Both the position numbers and the translations under genes were made by a program. From contig CAMNIN010000023.1 of the NCBI GenBank assembly GCA_946540735.1, forward strand, positions 1 through 49,991: a stretch of 49,991 bases of DNA, written 5' to 3'. The notes under the pieces were generated by a model. The model saw nothing but the letters and a program-made list of their open reading frames with translations. It searched no databases and was not told the origin of the DNA. The stretch's first letter is position 1. Each line of letters starts with the position of its first letter. This DNA comes from an uncultured Prevotellaceae bacterium (GTDB taxonomy: Bacteria > Bacteroidota > Bacteroidia > Bacteroidales > Bacteroidaceae). Of the stretch, positions 1 through 8,404 are shown in pieces.

Positions 1-55
1 ATGAGTGCTTTTATGAGAAAATCATATAAATTTGCACTTGCTTGTTGAATCCGCG

Positions 56-787
56 ATGATGAAAGACATAAAGAAAAGCATAATGAAAAGTTTACCAAGT
101 ATGATTGCAGGAATGATGTTGTCACTTTTCGGCTTGACGGCCGACGCACAAGACAAGCCGATGACGTTCACTTACAAGTCGCACACCTACACGATGACGG
201 GGACACTCAATGCCGACGCCTACGACGCCACGGCCAAAGGCACCGTGACCTTCACCCATATCCCCGCCGACTATGCTGAGTTTGAAGCCGTATATACGCA
301 GTTGCTGGGCAAGACGCCGCATGGTGCCGCCGCCATGATGCCCATGGCCATGGAACTCTACAGGCGCGACCGGGAGGTGGGACTCCAATGCCTGAAACTG
401 CTGTGCTATCCCACGAACGTCAACTCCGTCACGTCGATCCTCAACTCCAAGTACGGCGCGACGAGATTCTCACCTGCCAACGACCCATACCTGCAACCCT
501 ATCTGCCCGCAGCGGTGCTCAAAGGGGCCACGCCAGACAATGGCTACACCCCGCAGCGGCCATACACCGTGGAGATGAAGGCCAGCGTCAACAAGCACCA
601 GGACCTGCAGTTCTCCGGCAGCGGACGGGTGGTCTATCTCTATGTCATGGGCAAGGGATGGGACACCGAGCAGCGGCAGGTGGAGGTGATCCGGCAGCCG
701 GGCAGTCAGCTGCACCAGGTGTTCAATTGTCCTTCGCTCTATACGCAGTGCAAGACCATCAGGGGGCAGTGGAAAGGTCTTGAGTAG
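56..787 (+). CDS. Secreted protein of unknown function (DUF6935-like)
   Basis: A 243-residue protein with an N-terminal signal peptide: lysines, then a hydrophobic stretch ending near TADAQ. The start is one of two adjacent ATGs at 56 and 59; an in-frame ATG at 32 would add eight residues ahead of the signal peptide and is less likely. The mature part has no transmembrane segment or catalytic motif that I recognise. The segments AVLKGATPDNGYTP and PYTVEMKA, and a repeated small-residue/aromatic pattern, resemble a Bacteroidales family that I recall as DUF6935; that assignment is from memory. It is probably periplasmic or exported, since there is no lipobox cysteine. It stands alone, with about 120 bases before the next gene. 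Function unknown. Confidence 0.8.
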   Translation: MMKDIKKSIMKSLPSMIAGMMLSLFGLTADAQDKPMTFTYKSHTYTMTGTLNADAYDATAKGTVTFTHIPADYAEFEAVYTQLLGKTPHGAAAMMPMAMELYRRDREVGLQCLKLLCYPTNVNSVTSILNSKYGATRFSPANDPYLQPYLPAAVLKGATPDNGYTPQRPYTVEMKASVNKHQDLQFSGSGRVVYLYVMGKGWDTEQRQVEVIRQPGSQLHQVFNCPSLYTQCKTIRGQWKGLE

Positions 788-907
788 TCCGAGTGACCCT
801 CATTCTCACCTGAAGAAAAATTTTTTTCTCGGAATAACGAAAATGACAAGCCATTTTGGTATTTCTGTTGTTACTTTGCAGCGGATAACAAAACATAGAG
901 GAATACC

Positions 908-1894
908 ATGGCAAGACAACCCAAAACCGGCCTGAACTATTTCGCGTTCGATGTCGACTTCTTCGACGACCCGAGAATCTGCGCACTGACAGCCGACTAT
1001 GGCACAGCAGGACAGGCTGCTGTCGTCGCGCTGCTCTGCGCCATCTACCGCAACGGCTATTACCTGGAATGGAGCCCGCAGTGCTGTGTCACCCTGCTCA
1101 AAAACCTCCCCGGAGTCGGGATCTCCAAGATGGAGAAAATCATCCGCACCCTCGTCGAATGGGATTTCTTCGACAAGGACCTCTTCAGGCACAATCAGGT
1201 GCTCACCAGCAGCGACATCCAGCAGCGCTTCCTCGTGGCTGCCAGGCGGAGGAAATACGCCTCACACCCCACCATGCCTTACTGGTTGGCCGAGAAGCAG
1301 AGCGACAGGAAACCGGAGACTGAAGCCAAGCCGGTGGCGCAGGCAGAAACGCCGATAATGTCGTCAGAAACGCCGGAAATGTCGTCAGAAACGCCCACAA
1401 AAGAGAATAGAAAGAATAATAATAAGATTATTATATCCCCCTCCTCCACGACGCGCACGCAGGAGGCCGTCAGACAAATCAGGAAAAACCAGACGTGGAT
1501 GGAGGCCGTGTGCATGAGGCATCATCTGGACAAGGATGAGCTCAGCACCCACCTGGATGAGTTCGCCCTCGACTGCGAATGCCGCGGCAAGCCCGAGCAT
1601 GAGAGTCTCAGCGACGTGCAGAGCCATTTCTGCAACTGGCTCCTCATCAAGCTCAGAGAGCAGCAAGCCCCCCTGCGGCAGTCCTCCCGACAGTCGACAG
1701 TCCCGCAGCAATCATCATATCATCAAATTCAGGATAACATTTTCACTTCAAACTATCATGCAAGACACCATCATCAGTCCACTTCTGCAGACTACATCGC
1801 AGAAGCACAACATTGGGCCATTGAGCGGACAATGGCAGTGCTCCAATCTCCAAAAAGAGGAGGCCAGGGCCTTCCGGAGGATCTTCCCTTCTGA
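908..1894 (+). CDS. DUF4373 (Lin1244/Lin1753-like N-domain) replication-associated protein
   Basis: A 328-residue protein. Residues 1-110 match the DUF4373 / Lin1244-Lin1753-like fold seen in phage-type replisome organisers and in many Bacteroidales chromosomal genes; the family opening GLNYFAFDVDFFDDPRI is clear. A low-complexity linker with TPEMSSETPTKE-type repeats follows (about 130-165), then a second helical domain (about 195-255). DNA binding is inferred from the family, not shown. The last residues, GLPEDLPF, resemble the acidic tip of single-stranded DNA-binding protein, which recruits replication and repair partners. The 3' end overlaps the next gene by 137 bases in another frame. 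A TTACTTTG element at 871-878, one base off the Bacteroidetes -7 consensus, may be its promoter. Whether it is a prophage relic or a resident gene cannot be told here. Confidence 0.85.
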   Translation: MARQPKTGLNYFAFDVDFFDDPRICALTADYGTAGQAAVVALLCAIYRNGYYLEWSPQCCVTLLKNLPGVGISKMEKIIRTLVEWDFFDKDLFRHNQVLTSSDIQQRFLVAARRRKYASHPTMPYWLAEKQSDRKPETEAKPVAQAETPIMSSETPEMSSETPTKENRKNNNKIIISPSSTTRTQEAVRQIRKNQTWMEAVCMRHHLDKDELSTHLDEFALDCECRGKPEHESLSDVQSHFCNWLLIKLREQQAPLRQSSRQSTVPQQSSYHQIQDNIFTSNYHARHHHQSTSADYIAEAQHWAIERTMAVLQSPKRGGQGLPEDLPF

Positions 1895-2468
1895 CGACAA
1901 GGTGATGGCCTACTTCGCACCCGCCAAATGGGCGGACGCGTCTTCCCATCCCGACAAATGCCTGATGCTGCCCACGGTGACCCTCGCCATGGTCGACAGG
2001 ATCTACGGCAGGCAACTCTCGGTGAATATCGTGGTCAATAACATCGTGAGCATCTTCACCATCACCCGACCGAGAGAGCCTCTCTACAAGGAGGCCATCG
2101 ACCTGACCGCCCGCCAGTTTGTGGGGAAGTTTGGCGCCGAACTGTCGGTGTTTGGCACGCTGCTCTTCTTCGCTGATTACCTCACCGATTACAAGAGCAC
2201 CTACGGACAGTTTGACCTGCCCGACCTGCTCCGCCAGTGCAAGAAGTCTTTCCTGCCCCGGTGGCGTGAGCGCCTGGGCCGCCAGGAGCAAAGGGCCAAG
2301 GCCGACGACGGATGCAAGGAGGTGGGTAAGGCCGCACTCTTCCGCTATCTCCGCAGGGAGTATGTCGACCGGGGCCTGGATGTGCGCACTTCGCCTCTCG
2401 TGCGCCATGGCATCCTGTCGGAGAAGGAAGTGCAGCAGATCGAGACCGGTGATGAACTGCCCCTGTAG
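1758..2468 (+). CDS. Protein of unknown function overlapping the DUF4373 gene
   Basis: Encodes up to 236 residues from the ATG at 1758, which lies inside the preceding gene in a different frame. An alternative start, GTG 1902 or ATG 1905, would begin just after the stop of the preceding gene and give about 187 residues. I prefer 1758 weakly because the stretch LQKEEARAFRRIFPSDDK before Met50 reads like real protein, but this is unproven. The protein is basic, has no signal peptide and no family I recognise. A positively charged helix (about 150-185) would suit nucleic-acid contact. It ends GDELPL, another acidic-then-Leu-Pro tail like its neighbour's. It is probably co-expressed with the DUF4373 gene and may act with it; that is inference from position. 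Confidence 0.65.
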   Translation: MQDTIISPLLQTTSQKHNIGPLSGQWQCSNLQKEEARAFRRIFPSDDKVMAYFAPAKWADASSHPDKCLMLPTVTLAMVDRIYGRQLSVNIVVNNIVSIFTITRPREPLYKEAIDLTARQFVGKFGAELSVFGTLLFFADYLTDYKSTYGQFDLPDLLRQCKKSFLPRWRERLGRQEQRAKADDGCKEVGKAALFRYLRREYVDRGLDVRTSPLVRHGILSEKEVQQIETGDELPL

Positions 2469-2623
2469 AGACGTCACACAGGGGCGTCTCCCTCATCCCG
2501 CACGCCAGTAGAGACGTCACATTGGGGCGTCTCCCTGATCCCGCACCCTGTAGAGACGTCACATTGGGGCGTCTTTCATCCCAATGTGACAAAAAAAGAG
2601 ACGCCCCAATGTGACGTCTCTAC
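2465..2623. repeat. Three direct and one inverted copies of a 25-bp GACGTC repeat
   Basis: The 25-bp unit begins GTAGAGACGTCACATTGGGG and ends CGTCT. Direct copies lie at 2465-2489 (two changes), 2508-2532 and 2550-2574; an inverted perfect copy lies at 2599-2623. Copies 3 and 4 can pair into a long hairpin across the gap. The first copy begins within the last codons of the preceding gene. A diverged inverted copy recurs at 8704-8728, so this is a dispersed genomic repeat. The hairpin lies between the convergent genes ending at 2468 and 2646 and could help end transcription on both strands. Confidence 0.85.
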
Positions 2624-2645
2624 ATATTGTTGTTTGGGGGTGGGG

Positions 2646-4709
2646 TCAGCACACCTGACTGCCGGGTTTCACCTCACGCAGGATGGTGGTGACGCTCAGG
2701 TCGCCGTCGAAGTTCTCGGCAGAGAGAATCATGCCCTGGCTCTCGATGCCCATCAGCTTGCGGGGAGCGAGATTGGCGATGAAGAGCACGTCGCGGCCGA
2801 TGAGCTCCTCCGGCTCGTAGTATTTGGCGATGCCGCTCACGATGGTGCGGTCGGTGCCGCTTCCGTCGTCGAGGGTGAACTTCAGCAGTTTGTTGGCCTT
2901 CTTCACCTTCTCGCAGTTCTTCACCCGTGCCACGCGGATGTCGAGTTTCTCGAAGTCAGAGAAGTCGATGATGGGCTTGATGTCCTTAGCCTTGTAATTG
3001 GCAGCCTCGTTGGCTTTCTTGGTGTCCTCCAGTTTCTGGAGCTGTGCGGCGATGACCTCATCGTCGATCTTCTCGAAGAGCAGGGCGGGTTCGGCCAACT
3101 GGTGTCCCGGCTGCAGGATGTCGGTCTGTCCGAGCTGGTTCCACTCGAAGCTGTCGATGTTGAGCATCTCCCTGAGGCGCTTGCTGCTGAAGGGCAGGAA
3201 GGGCTCGAAGGCGATGGCGAGGTTGGCCACCAGTTGCAGCGAGATGTAGAGGATGGTCTCCACCCGTTTCGGGTCGGTCTTCAACACCTTCCACGGCTCG
3301 CACTCGGTGATGTAGCGGTTGCCGATGCGGGCCAGGTTCATGGCCTCTTTCTGTGCCTCGCGGAACTTGAAGACGTCGAGCAGGCTCTCCACGTTCTTTT
3401 TCACGTCCTTGAACTCCTCCAGGGCGGCACGGTCCACCTCGGTGAGTTCGCCACATGCAGGCACCACGCCGCCCCAGTATTTCTTTGTCAGTTGGAGAGC
3501 GCGGTTCACGAAGTTGCCGTAGATGGCCACCAGTTCGTTGTTGTTGCGGTCCTGGAAGTCCTTCCAGGTGAAGTTGTTGTCCTTGGTCTCGGGGGCATTG
3601 GCGGTGAGCACATAGCGCAGCACGTCCTGTTTGCCGGGCAGGTCGACCAGGTATTCATGGAGCCACACGGCCCAGTTCTTCGACGTGGAGATCTTGTTGT
3701 CCTCCAGGTTGAGGAACTCGTTGGCCGGCACGTTGTCGGGCATGATATACTTGCCGTGGGCACGCATCATCACCGGGAAGATGATGCAGTGGAAGACGAT
3801 GTTGTCCTTTCCGATGAAATGCACCAGGCGTGTGTCGTCGTCCTGCCACCACTGCTGCCAGGAGCCCCAACGCTCGGGGTCGCGCTCACAGAGTTCCTTG
3901 GTGTTGGAGATATAGCCGATGGGAGCGTCGAACCACACGTAGAGCACCTTGCCCTCGGCGCCCTCCACGGGTACGGGGATGCCCCAGTCGAGATCGCGGG
4001 TCATGGCGCGTGGCTGCAGGTCCATGTCGAGCCACGACTTGCACTGTCCGTAGACATTGGGGCGCCACTCCTTGTGGTCTTCGAGAATCCACTGTTTGAG
4101 CCACTCCTGGTATTCGTTGAGCGGCAGATACCAGTTCTTCGTCTCGCGCAGCACGGGGGTGGAGTCGCTCCGCTTGCTGCGGGGGTTGAGCAGTTCCTCG
4201 GGCGAGAGGTCGCGTCCGCAGCCGTTCTCGCACTGGTTGCCGTAGGCCTCGTGGTGGCAGTAGGGGCACTCGCCCACGATGTCGCGGTCGGTGAGGAAGG
4301 CCTGCACCTCCTCGTCGTAGTATTGCTTGCTGGTCTTCTCGACGAGTTTCCCCTCGTCGTAGAGTTTGCGGAAGAAGTCGGCGGCAAACTGGTGGTGGGT
4401 GGCTGAGGTGGTGCGGGAGTAGATGTCGAAGGAGATGCCGAACTGCTCAAAGGAGTCCTTGATGATCTTGTGGTATCTGTCGACCACGTCCTGCGGCGTG
4501 ATGCCCTCCTCGCGGGCGCGGATGGTGATGGGCACGCCGTGCTCGTCGCTTCCGCCGATGAAGATCACGTCTTGTTTCTTCAGGCGGAGGTATCTCACAT
4601 AGATGTCGGCCGGCACGTAGACTCCGGCGAGATGACCGATGTGCACGCCTCCGTTGGCATAGGGCAGTGCGGCGGTGACGGTCGTCCGTTTGTAGTTCTT
4701 TTCTTGCAT
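2646..4709 (-). CDS. metG: Methionyl-tRNA synthetase with C-terminal tRNA-binding domain
   Basis: A 687-residue class I aminoacyl-tRNA synthetase that charges tRNA-Met in the cytoplasm. Visible motifs are HIGH at residues 23-26, a zinc-binding knuckle of the [17 protein letters not shown] type, and the KMSKS-equivalent KISTS. The anticodon-binding helical domain follows. The last ~110 residues, starting near [13 protein letters not shown], form the EMAP-II/Trbp111-type tRNA-binding domain, which makes this the long dimeric form. The open frame runs 57 codons further upstream, but those residues are not MetRS-like and a good promoter sits just before 4709, so 4709 is the start. It is transcribed alone, convergent with the plus-strand genes that end at 2468. 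Confidence 0.97.
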   Translation of the reverse strand: MQEKNYKRTTVTAALPYANGGVHIGHLAGVYVPADIYVRYLRLKKQDVIFIGGSDEHGVPITIRAREEGITPQDVVDRYHKIIKDSFEQFGISFDIYSRTTSATHHQFAADFFRKLYDEGKLVEKTSKQYYDEEVQAFLTDRDIVGECPYCHHEAYGNQCENGCGRDLSPEELLNPRSKRSDSTPVLRETKNWYLPLNEYQEWLKQWILEDHKEWRPNVYGQCKSWLDMDLQPRAMTRDLDWGIPVPVEGAEGKVLYVWFDAPIGYISNTKELCERDPERWGSWQQWWQDDDTRLVHFIGKDNIVFHCIIFPVMMRAHGKYIMPDNVPANEFLNLEDNKISTSKNWAVWLHEYLVDLPGKQDVLRYVLTANAPETKDNNFTWKDFQDRNNNELVAIYGNFVNRALQLTKKYWGGVVPACGELTEVDRAALEEFKDVKKNVESLLDVFKFREAQKEAMNLARIGNRYITECEPWKVLKTDPKRVETILYISLQLVANLAIAFEPFLPFSSKRLREMLNIDSFEWNQLGQTDILQPGHQLAEPALLFEKIDDEVIAAQLQKLEDTKKANEAANYKAKDIKPIIDFSDFEKLDIRVARVKNCEKVKKANKLLKFTLDDGSGTDRTIVSGIAKYYEPEELIGRDVLFIANLAPRKLMGIESQGMILSAENFDGDLSVTTILREVKPGSQVC

Positions 4710-4726
4710 GTTATGGAAATTTTCTG

Positions 4727-4757
4727 CAAAATTAATCAATGCCGGAGACAAAACAAA
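4727..4757 (-). promoter_or_regulatory. Bacteroidetes-type promoter of metG
   Basis: On the minus strand a TTTG (4757-4754) is followed after 19 bases by TAATTTTG (4734-4727), matching the -33 TTTG / -7 TAnnTTTG pattern used by the primary sigma factor of Bacteroidetes. Transcription would start near 4720, leaving a leader of about ten bases before the ATG at 4709. This placement rules out the longer in-frame starts upstream. Confidence 0.75.
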
Positions 4758-4850
4758 GAAGAATCCGTGGTTTTTTCTCATGCCCCTGCCTTCATCCGCG
4801 GCGAGTGCGTCATCTCCGGGCGGTGTCATCCGGTTGCCCCGCGTCGGTGA

Positions 4851-4893
4851 AAAGCAAAAAAACCGCCCGGCAAGCCTCATGGCCGCCGGGCGG
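4851..4893 (-). terminator. Intrinsic terminator after the 60-residue small protein
   Basis: Nine base pairs (CCGCCCGGC 4863-4871 with GCCGGGCGG 4885-4893) enclose a loop that can pair further. On the minus strand the hairpin is followed by a T-rich run (complement of 4851-4862). It ends transcription coming from the genes at 5117-8197 and 4919-5101 before it reaches metG. Confidence 0.8.
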
Positions 4894-4918
4894 AAAATGG
4901 TGGTTTCATCCTCGGAAC

Positions 4919-5101
4919 TTACTCTTCGGGATTGTCCCAGACACTGCCTGGGCGTGCCGGACTCTTGAAGGAATCCTGAAAGTTTCCGTTGGACAACTGG
5001 TCGCCATCACCCTCATCCTCATAGTTACTGATGGCATCTTCGAGGAAAGCGGCAGACATGATGTTCTGCACTGCGATTTCTGGTTTCAAATACTTTTTCA
5101 T
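4919..5101 (-). CDS. 60-residue small protein, unknown function
   Basis: A short, mostly acidic protein that begins [14 protein letters not shown], a head I associate with a group of small Bacteroidales proteins of unknown role. There is no signal peptide or membrane segment. The C-terminal half is rich in Asn, Asp, Gly and Pro and is probably disordered, ending VWDNPEE. It starts 15 bases after the stop of the large secreted protein and lies between that gene and a strong terminator, so the two are very likely on one transcript. The head and variable tail resemble peptide-precursor organisation, but no modifying enzyme or peptidase lies nearby, so I do not call it a precursor. Confidence 0.7.
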   Translation of the reverse strand: MKKYLKPEIAVQNIMSAAFLEDAISNYEDEGDGDQLSNGNFQDSFKSPARPGSVWDNPEE

Positions 5102-5116
5102 ATCTTGGATAAAATG

Positions 5117-8100
5117 TTATTTGACTACTGTTTTCTTGCCGTTGATGATGTAGATGCCTTTCGTCAGGCGCTCGCTGTTGACCTTCACGCCAGTGAGGGT
5201 GTAGACCTCCTGGGCGCCTTGGGCGCTGGTCTTGACATCCGCGATGCCGTCGGCTTCATCCTGGAAGTTGATGAAGAAGTTGGACGACTGTTCGGCATTG
5301 AGTTGCAGGTATGCTTTGTTGAGTTCGCAGAGGTTCTTGTGGCCATCGGCATTGAACCAGAAGAAGCCGAGCTTCTTGGTGTCGCCTACGGTGGAACGGC
5401 TCAGTTTGTAGTAGAAGTAGGCGGGATCGTCTTCCGCTGCGGTGAATGCGTCGCAGCCCTTGAGCAGGTTGGCCTCAGGAGCGACACCTTCAGCGGTGCT
5501 CACAGCGGCAGTATACGTCTTGACCGCACCTTGGAGCAGCAGCGGTGTGCCAGCCGGCACCACGTCGCCTGCCTTGTAGATGAAGTTGAGATACGACTGG
5601 TCGCCTCTCACCTGTACCACGGTAGCGCCGAGGAGGCCCTCAGGCATGGTGTAGGCATACTCGCTATTAAAATAGGTAGCATAACCGCTCTCGTCGGTGA
5701 TGGCTATGGTCAGTTCAGAGAGTTCGCCCAGCCAGCGTGGGTCGCCGATGCGCGCCACGTTCTGCGGGCAGTCGCCCATGGTGAAGTCGCCGGCTTTGTA
5801 GTCGCCGGTGAAGACGATGAGTCCCTCCACGGGGTTGGTTATCGGCTCTTTATCGTCGCCGGTAGACTCGGATGCGGTGACGTCGGTCAGCACGCCGTCA
5901 ACGGTGTAGAGCGATGAGATTCCGGAGACGTTCCATACAGGGTTGGCACTGGCTTGTCCGCCGTTTATGCCCTTGACAAACTGTCCGTTCTTGCCAGTGT
6001 CGATGCTCACGCAGTTGGTGATGGTGAAGTTGAGCCACTTCTGTCCGCTCTGGCGGTGTGTGAAGGTGTTCTTGCTGTTGGCCATGTTGTAGAAGGTGGA
6101 GTTGGCCAGGGTGAAGTACTGAGCCTCGAGACCAGCCTCAGTGGCCTTCTGTCCGGACTGTGAGCTGTAGATGGACCCAGTGTGTGCCTTGAGGGAGTAG
6201 ATGGTGGAGTTGGTCACCTTGAGGTCGGCCACCACGCCGCCACCGGCGAAGTCGATGGTGTTCTTGCTGCCGCCGTTCACCTCGATGACGCTGTTGTCGA
6301 GGGTGAAGTTATGGATGAGGCACTTCTGGCTGTTGGCGAAGAAGAGCTGTGCGGGAAGCCCGTTCACCTTGACCCCTTCGATGAGGACATCGCCGAGATC
6401 ATAGAATCCCTGTTCGTTGGGGGTGCTTTCCTCGTTGATGCCCACAAGGATCATCGGACCCGTCAGGGCGGAGGCATCGATGGTGGAGTTGGAGCCGGTG
6501 AGGCTGAACTGGCAGGAGACATTGAGCGGTCCGCTCACCTTGGCCTTGGCATCAGCTGCCACATTGATGGTGATGCTTGTGGGCTGAGCGGTCTTGGCAA
6601 GAGCCTCGTCGAGCAGGGTGGTGATGTCCTGTCCGTCTTCCACATTGATGACGATGTCGGCATTTGCAGCAGTGGTCAACCAGCGCGGGTCGCCGATGCG
6701 AGCCTCATTCTGCGGGCAGTCGCCCATGGTGAAGTCGCCGGCCTTGTAGTCGCCGGTGAAGACGATGAGACCCTCCACGGGGTTGGTCATCGGTTCTGCC
6801 TCGTCGCCGGTGGACTCGGATGCGGTGACATCGGTCAGCACGCCCTCAACGGAGAAGAGCGATGAGAGTCCGGAGACGTTCCATACGGGATTGGCACTGG
6901 CTTGTCCGCCGTTCATGCCCTTGATGAACTGTCCGCTCTTGCCCGTGTCGATGCTCACGCAGTTGGTGATGGTGAAGTTGAGCCACTTCTGTCCGCTCTG
7001 GCGGTGTGTGAAGGTGTTCTTGCTGTTGGCCATGTTGTAGAAGGTGGAGTTGGCCAGGGTGAAGTACTGAGCCTCGAGACCAGCCTCAGTGGCCTTCTGT
7101 CCGGACTGTGAGCTGTAGATGGACCCAGTGTGTGCCTTGAGGGAGTAGATGGTGGAGTTGGTCACCTTGAGGTCGGCCACCACGCCGCCACCGGCGAAGT
7201 CGATGGTGTTCTTGCTGCCGCCGTTCACCTCGATGACGCTGTTGTCGAGGGTGAAGTTCTGGATGAGGCACTTCTGGCCGTTGGCGAAGAAGAGCTGTGC
7301 GGGAAGTCCGTTCACCTTGACGCCCTGGATGAGGACATCGCCGAGCTTATAGAATCCCGACTCGTCCAGCAGGCTCTCGGGGAGCGTGGTGTTGACTGCA
7401 ATCATCGCACCTGAGAGTGCGGTGGCGTCGATGACAGCCGGGTTGGCATCGTCGCCCTTGATGGTCAGCGCACCGCTGACGGGGATGGTCTGTCCGACGG
7501 TATAGGCACCGCCTGCTGCCAGGTTGATGGTGATGGCGGCGGGGTAGGGATTGCTGCCCATGGCTGTTGCCAGTTCGGCTGCGATGTCAGTGCCGCTGGC
7601 TGGCGAGATCTCTATGGCCTCACCGATGGTGGGCACTGGAGGCTCAGCCACCTCGGCTTTCAGTCCGAAGAACTGGATGGTGGTGCCTTTGGCAGAGAAA
7701 GTGTATGAGGCGCCCTCAGTCAGCTCATAGACCTTGGTGACAAAACCGAACTTCTCATCCTCGGTCTTGGAGTCGAGTGTGAGGATGCCGTTCATCAAGG
7801 TCATGTCGGCGCGGTTATACAGTTTCAGGTCCTTTCCGTCGTTCGACTCGTAGACGTCATTGGCAGGCTGCCGGCGGTAATAGACCGTCAGTGTGACATC
7901 CTTCTTGGCAGTGACGACCAGTGAAGTGCTGCCTTCCTGCTCGGTGCCATCCGGTTTTTCAGTAGAAGGCAAGTTGGCATTGCGCACTTGAATGAAATGG
8001 GTGAATTCCTCACCGGCGATAGTGATGGGTGAGCTCTTGAGAGAGGTCTCAAAAACGGTCTTGACAGTCAGGGCCTCGTCGTCGATCAGGGTCGAGCCTG

Positions 8101-8197
8101 GTGCGGTAGGCGTGCTCTCATCGGCTTTCCAGGTGGTTGCCGCATAGGCGAACACCGACATGAAAGCGATGGTCAGTAGTGCTAATCTTGTCTTCAT
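5117..8197 (-). CDS. Large secreted beta-helix-like protein (DUF4957/DUF5123 type) with duplicated core
   Basis: A 1026-residue exported protein with a signal peptide at 1-19 (MKTRLALLTIAFMSVFAYA). Residues ~30-185 are a beta-sandwich-like domain. Two long repeats follow (about 281-505 and 597-821), rich in short beta strands such as LFFANGQKCLIQNFTLDNSV and each closing with a GDPRWL motif. This is the pattern of pectate-lyase-like right-handed beta-helix proteins that I recall as DUF4957/DUF5123. A further beta domain (~825-985) precedes a C-terminal tail of the form VYTLTGVKV...KGIYIINGKKTVVK, similar to secretion/sorting tails. No catalytic residues of a known polysaccharide lyase were identified. 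Likely role: surface or extracellular carbohydrate binding; this is inference. A promoter lies upstream and the 60-residue protein follows on the same transcript. Confidence 0.88.
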   Translation of the reverse strand: MKTRLALLTIAFMSVFAYAATTWKADESTPTAPGSTLIDDEALTVKTVFETSLKSSPITIAGEEFTHFIQVRNANLPSTEKPDGTEQEGSTSLVVTAKKDVTLTVYYRRQPANDVYESNDGKDLKLYNRADMTLMNGILTLDSKTEDEKFGFVTKVYELTEGASYTFSAKGTTIQFFGLKAEVAEPPVPTIGEAIEISPASGTDIAAELATAMGSNPYPAAITINLAAGGAYTVGQTIPVSGALTIKGDDANPAVIDATALSGAMIAVNTTLPESLLDESGFYKLGDVLIQGVKVNGLPAQLFFANGQKCLIQNFTLDNSVIEVNGGSKNTIDFAGGGVVADLKVTNSTIYSLKAHTGSIYSSQSGQKATEAGLEAQYFTLANSTFYNMANSKNTFTHRQSGQKWLNFTITNCVSIDTGKSGQFIKGMNGGQASANPVWNVSGLSSLFSVEGVLTDVTASESTGDEAEPMTNPVEGLIVFTGDYKAGDFTMGDCPQNEARIGDPRWLTTAANADIVINVEDGQDITTLLDEALAKTAQPTSITINVAADAKAKVSGPLNVSCQFSLTGSNSTIDASALTGPMILVGINEESTPNEQGFYDLGDVLIEGVKVNGLPAQLFFANSQKCLIHNFTLDNSVIEVNGGSKNTIDFAGGGVVADLKVTNSTIYSLKAHTGSIYSSQSGQKATEAGLEAQYFTLANSTFYNMANSKNTFTHRQSGQKWLNFTITNCVSIDTGKNGQFVKGINGGQASANPVWNVSGISSLYTVDGVLTDVTASESTGDDKEPITNPVEGLIVFTGDYKAGDFTMGDCPQNVARIGDPRWLGELSELTIAITDESGYATYFNSEYAYTMPEGLLGATVVQVRGDQSYLNFIYKAGDVVPAGTPLLLQGAVKTYTAAVSTAEGVAPEANLLKGCDAFTAAEDDPAYFYYKLSRSTVGDTKKLGFFWFNADGHKNLCELNKAYLQLNAEQSSNFFINFQDEADGIADVKTSAQGAQEVYTLTGVKVNSERLTKGIYIINGKKTVVK
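5733..7356 (-). repeat. In-gene tandem duplication, period 948 bp, 314 bp identical
   Basis: Positions 5733-6408 align with 6681-7356 at a constant offset of 948 bases (316 codons). Within them 5997-6310 and 6945-7258 are identical by eye over 314 bases, while the flanks carry scattered changes, some synonymous. Both units stay in frame. Confidence 0.9.
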
Positions 8198-8247
8198 GGG
8201 GATTCGTTTTAGATGATGAATGTTTTGGGTAATTTTTTTGTATTTTA

Positions 8248-8281
8248 CAAAGGTAAAACAAAAAATCCAACAATCGCCAAA
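8248..8281 (-). promoter_or_regulatory. Probable promoter of the large beta-helix-like protein
   Basis: TACCTTTG on the minus strand (8255-8248) is a perfect TAnnTTTG -7 element. A TTTG lies 22 bases upstream (8281-8278), one base more than the usual spacing. The implied transcription start is about 45 bases before the ATG at 8197. Confidence 0.6.
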
Positions 8282-8404
8282 AAAATCCAGCGAATTTTTG
8301 AAAAAAGTGAAAAAAGATGATTTTCGCCCGTTTGCCTACGTCGGTCGAAATTCAGTCAGTTGCATCGGATAAATTCAGTCACGCACGAGTTCGCTAACTT
8401 GATT

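Noticed and set aside
2586..4406. A 606-codon open frame on the plus strand across metG
   Set aside because: It is antisense to a well-conserved metG. Its residue pattern (runs of V, L, G, H, E) is what GC-rich third positions of the true gene give in the opposite frame. No promoter or start context.
4710..4880. 57-codon upstream extension of metG
   Set aside because: No MetRS-like sequence, and the promoter at 4727-4757 lies within it.
4919..5101. Calling the 60-residue protein a RiPP precursor
   Set aside because: No radical-SAM, cyclodehydratase, peptidase or dedicated exporter gene is near, and there is no clear leader/core cleavage motif.
5954..7414. Plus-strand open frames that recur twice with nearly the same protein
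   Set aside because: They are antisense reflections of the duplicated units of the minus-strand secreted protein.
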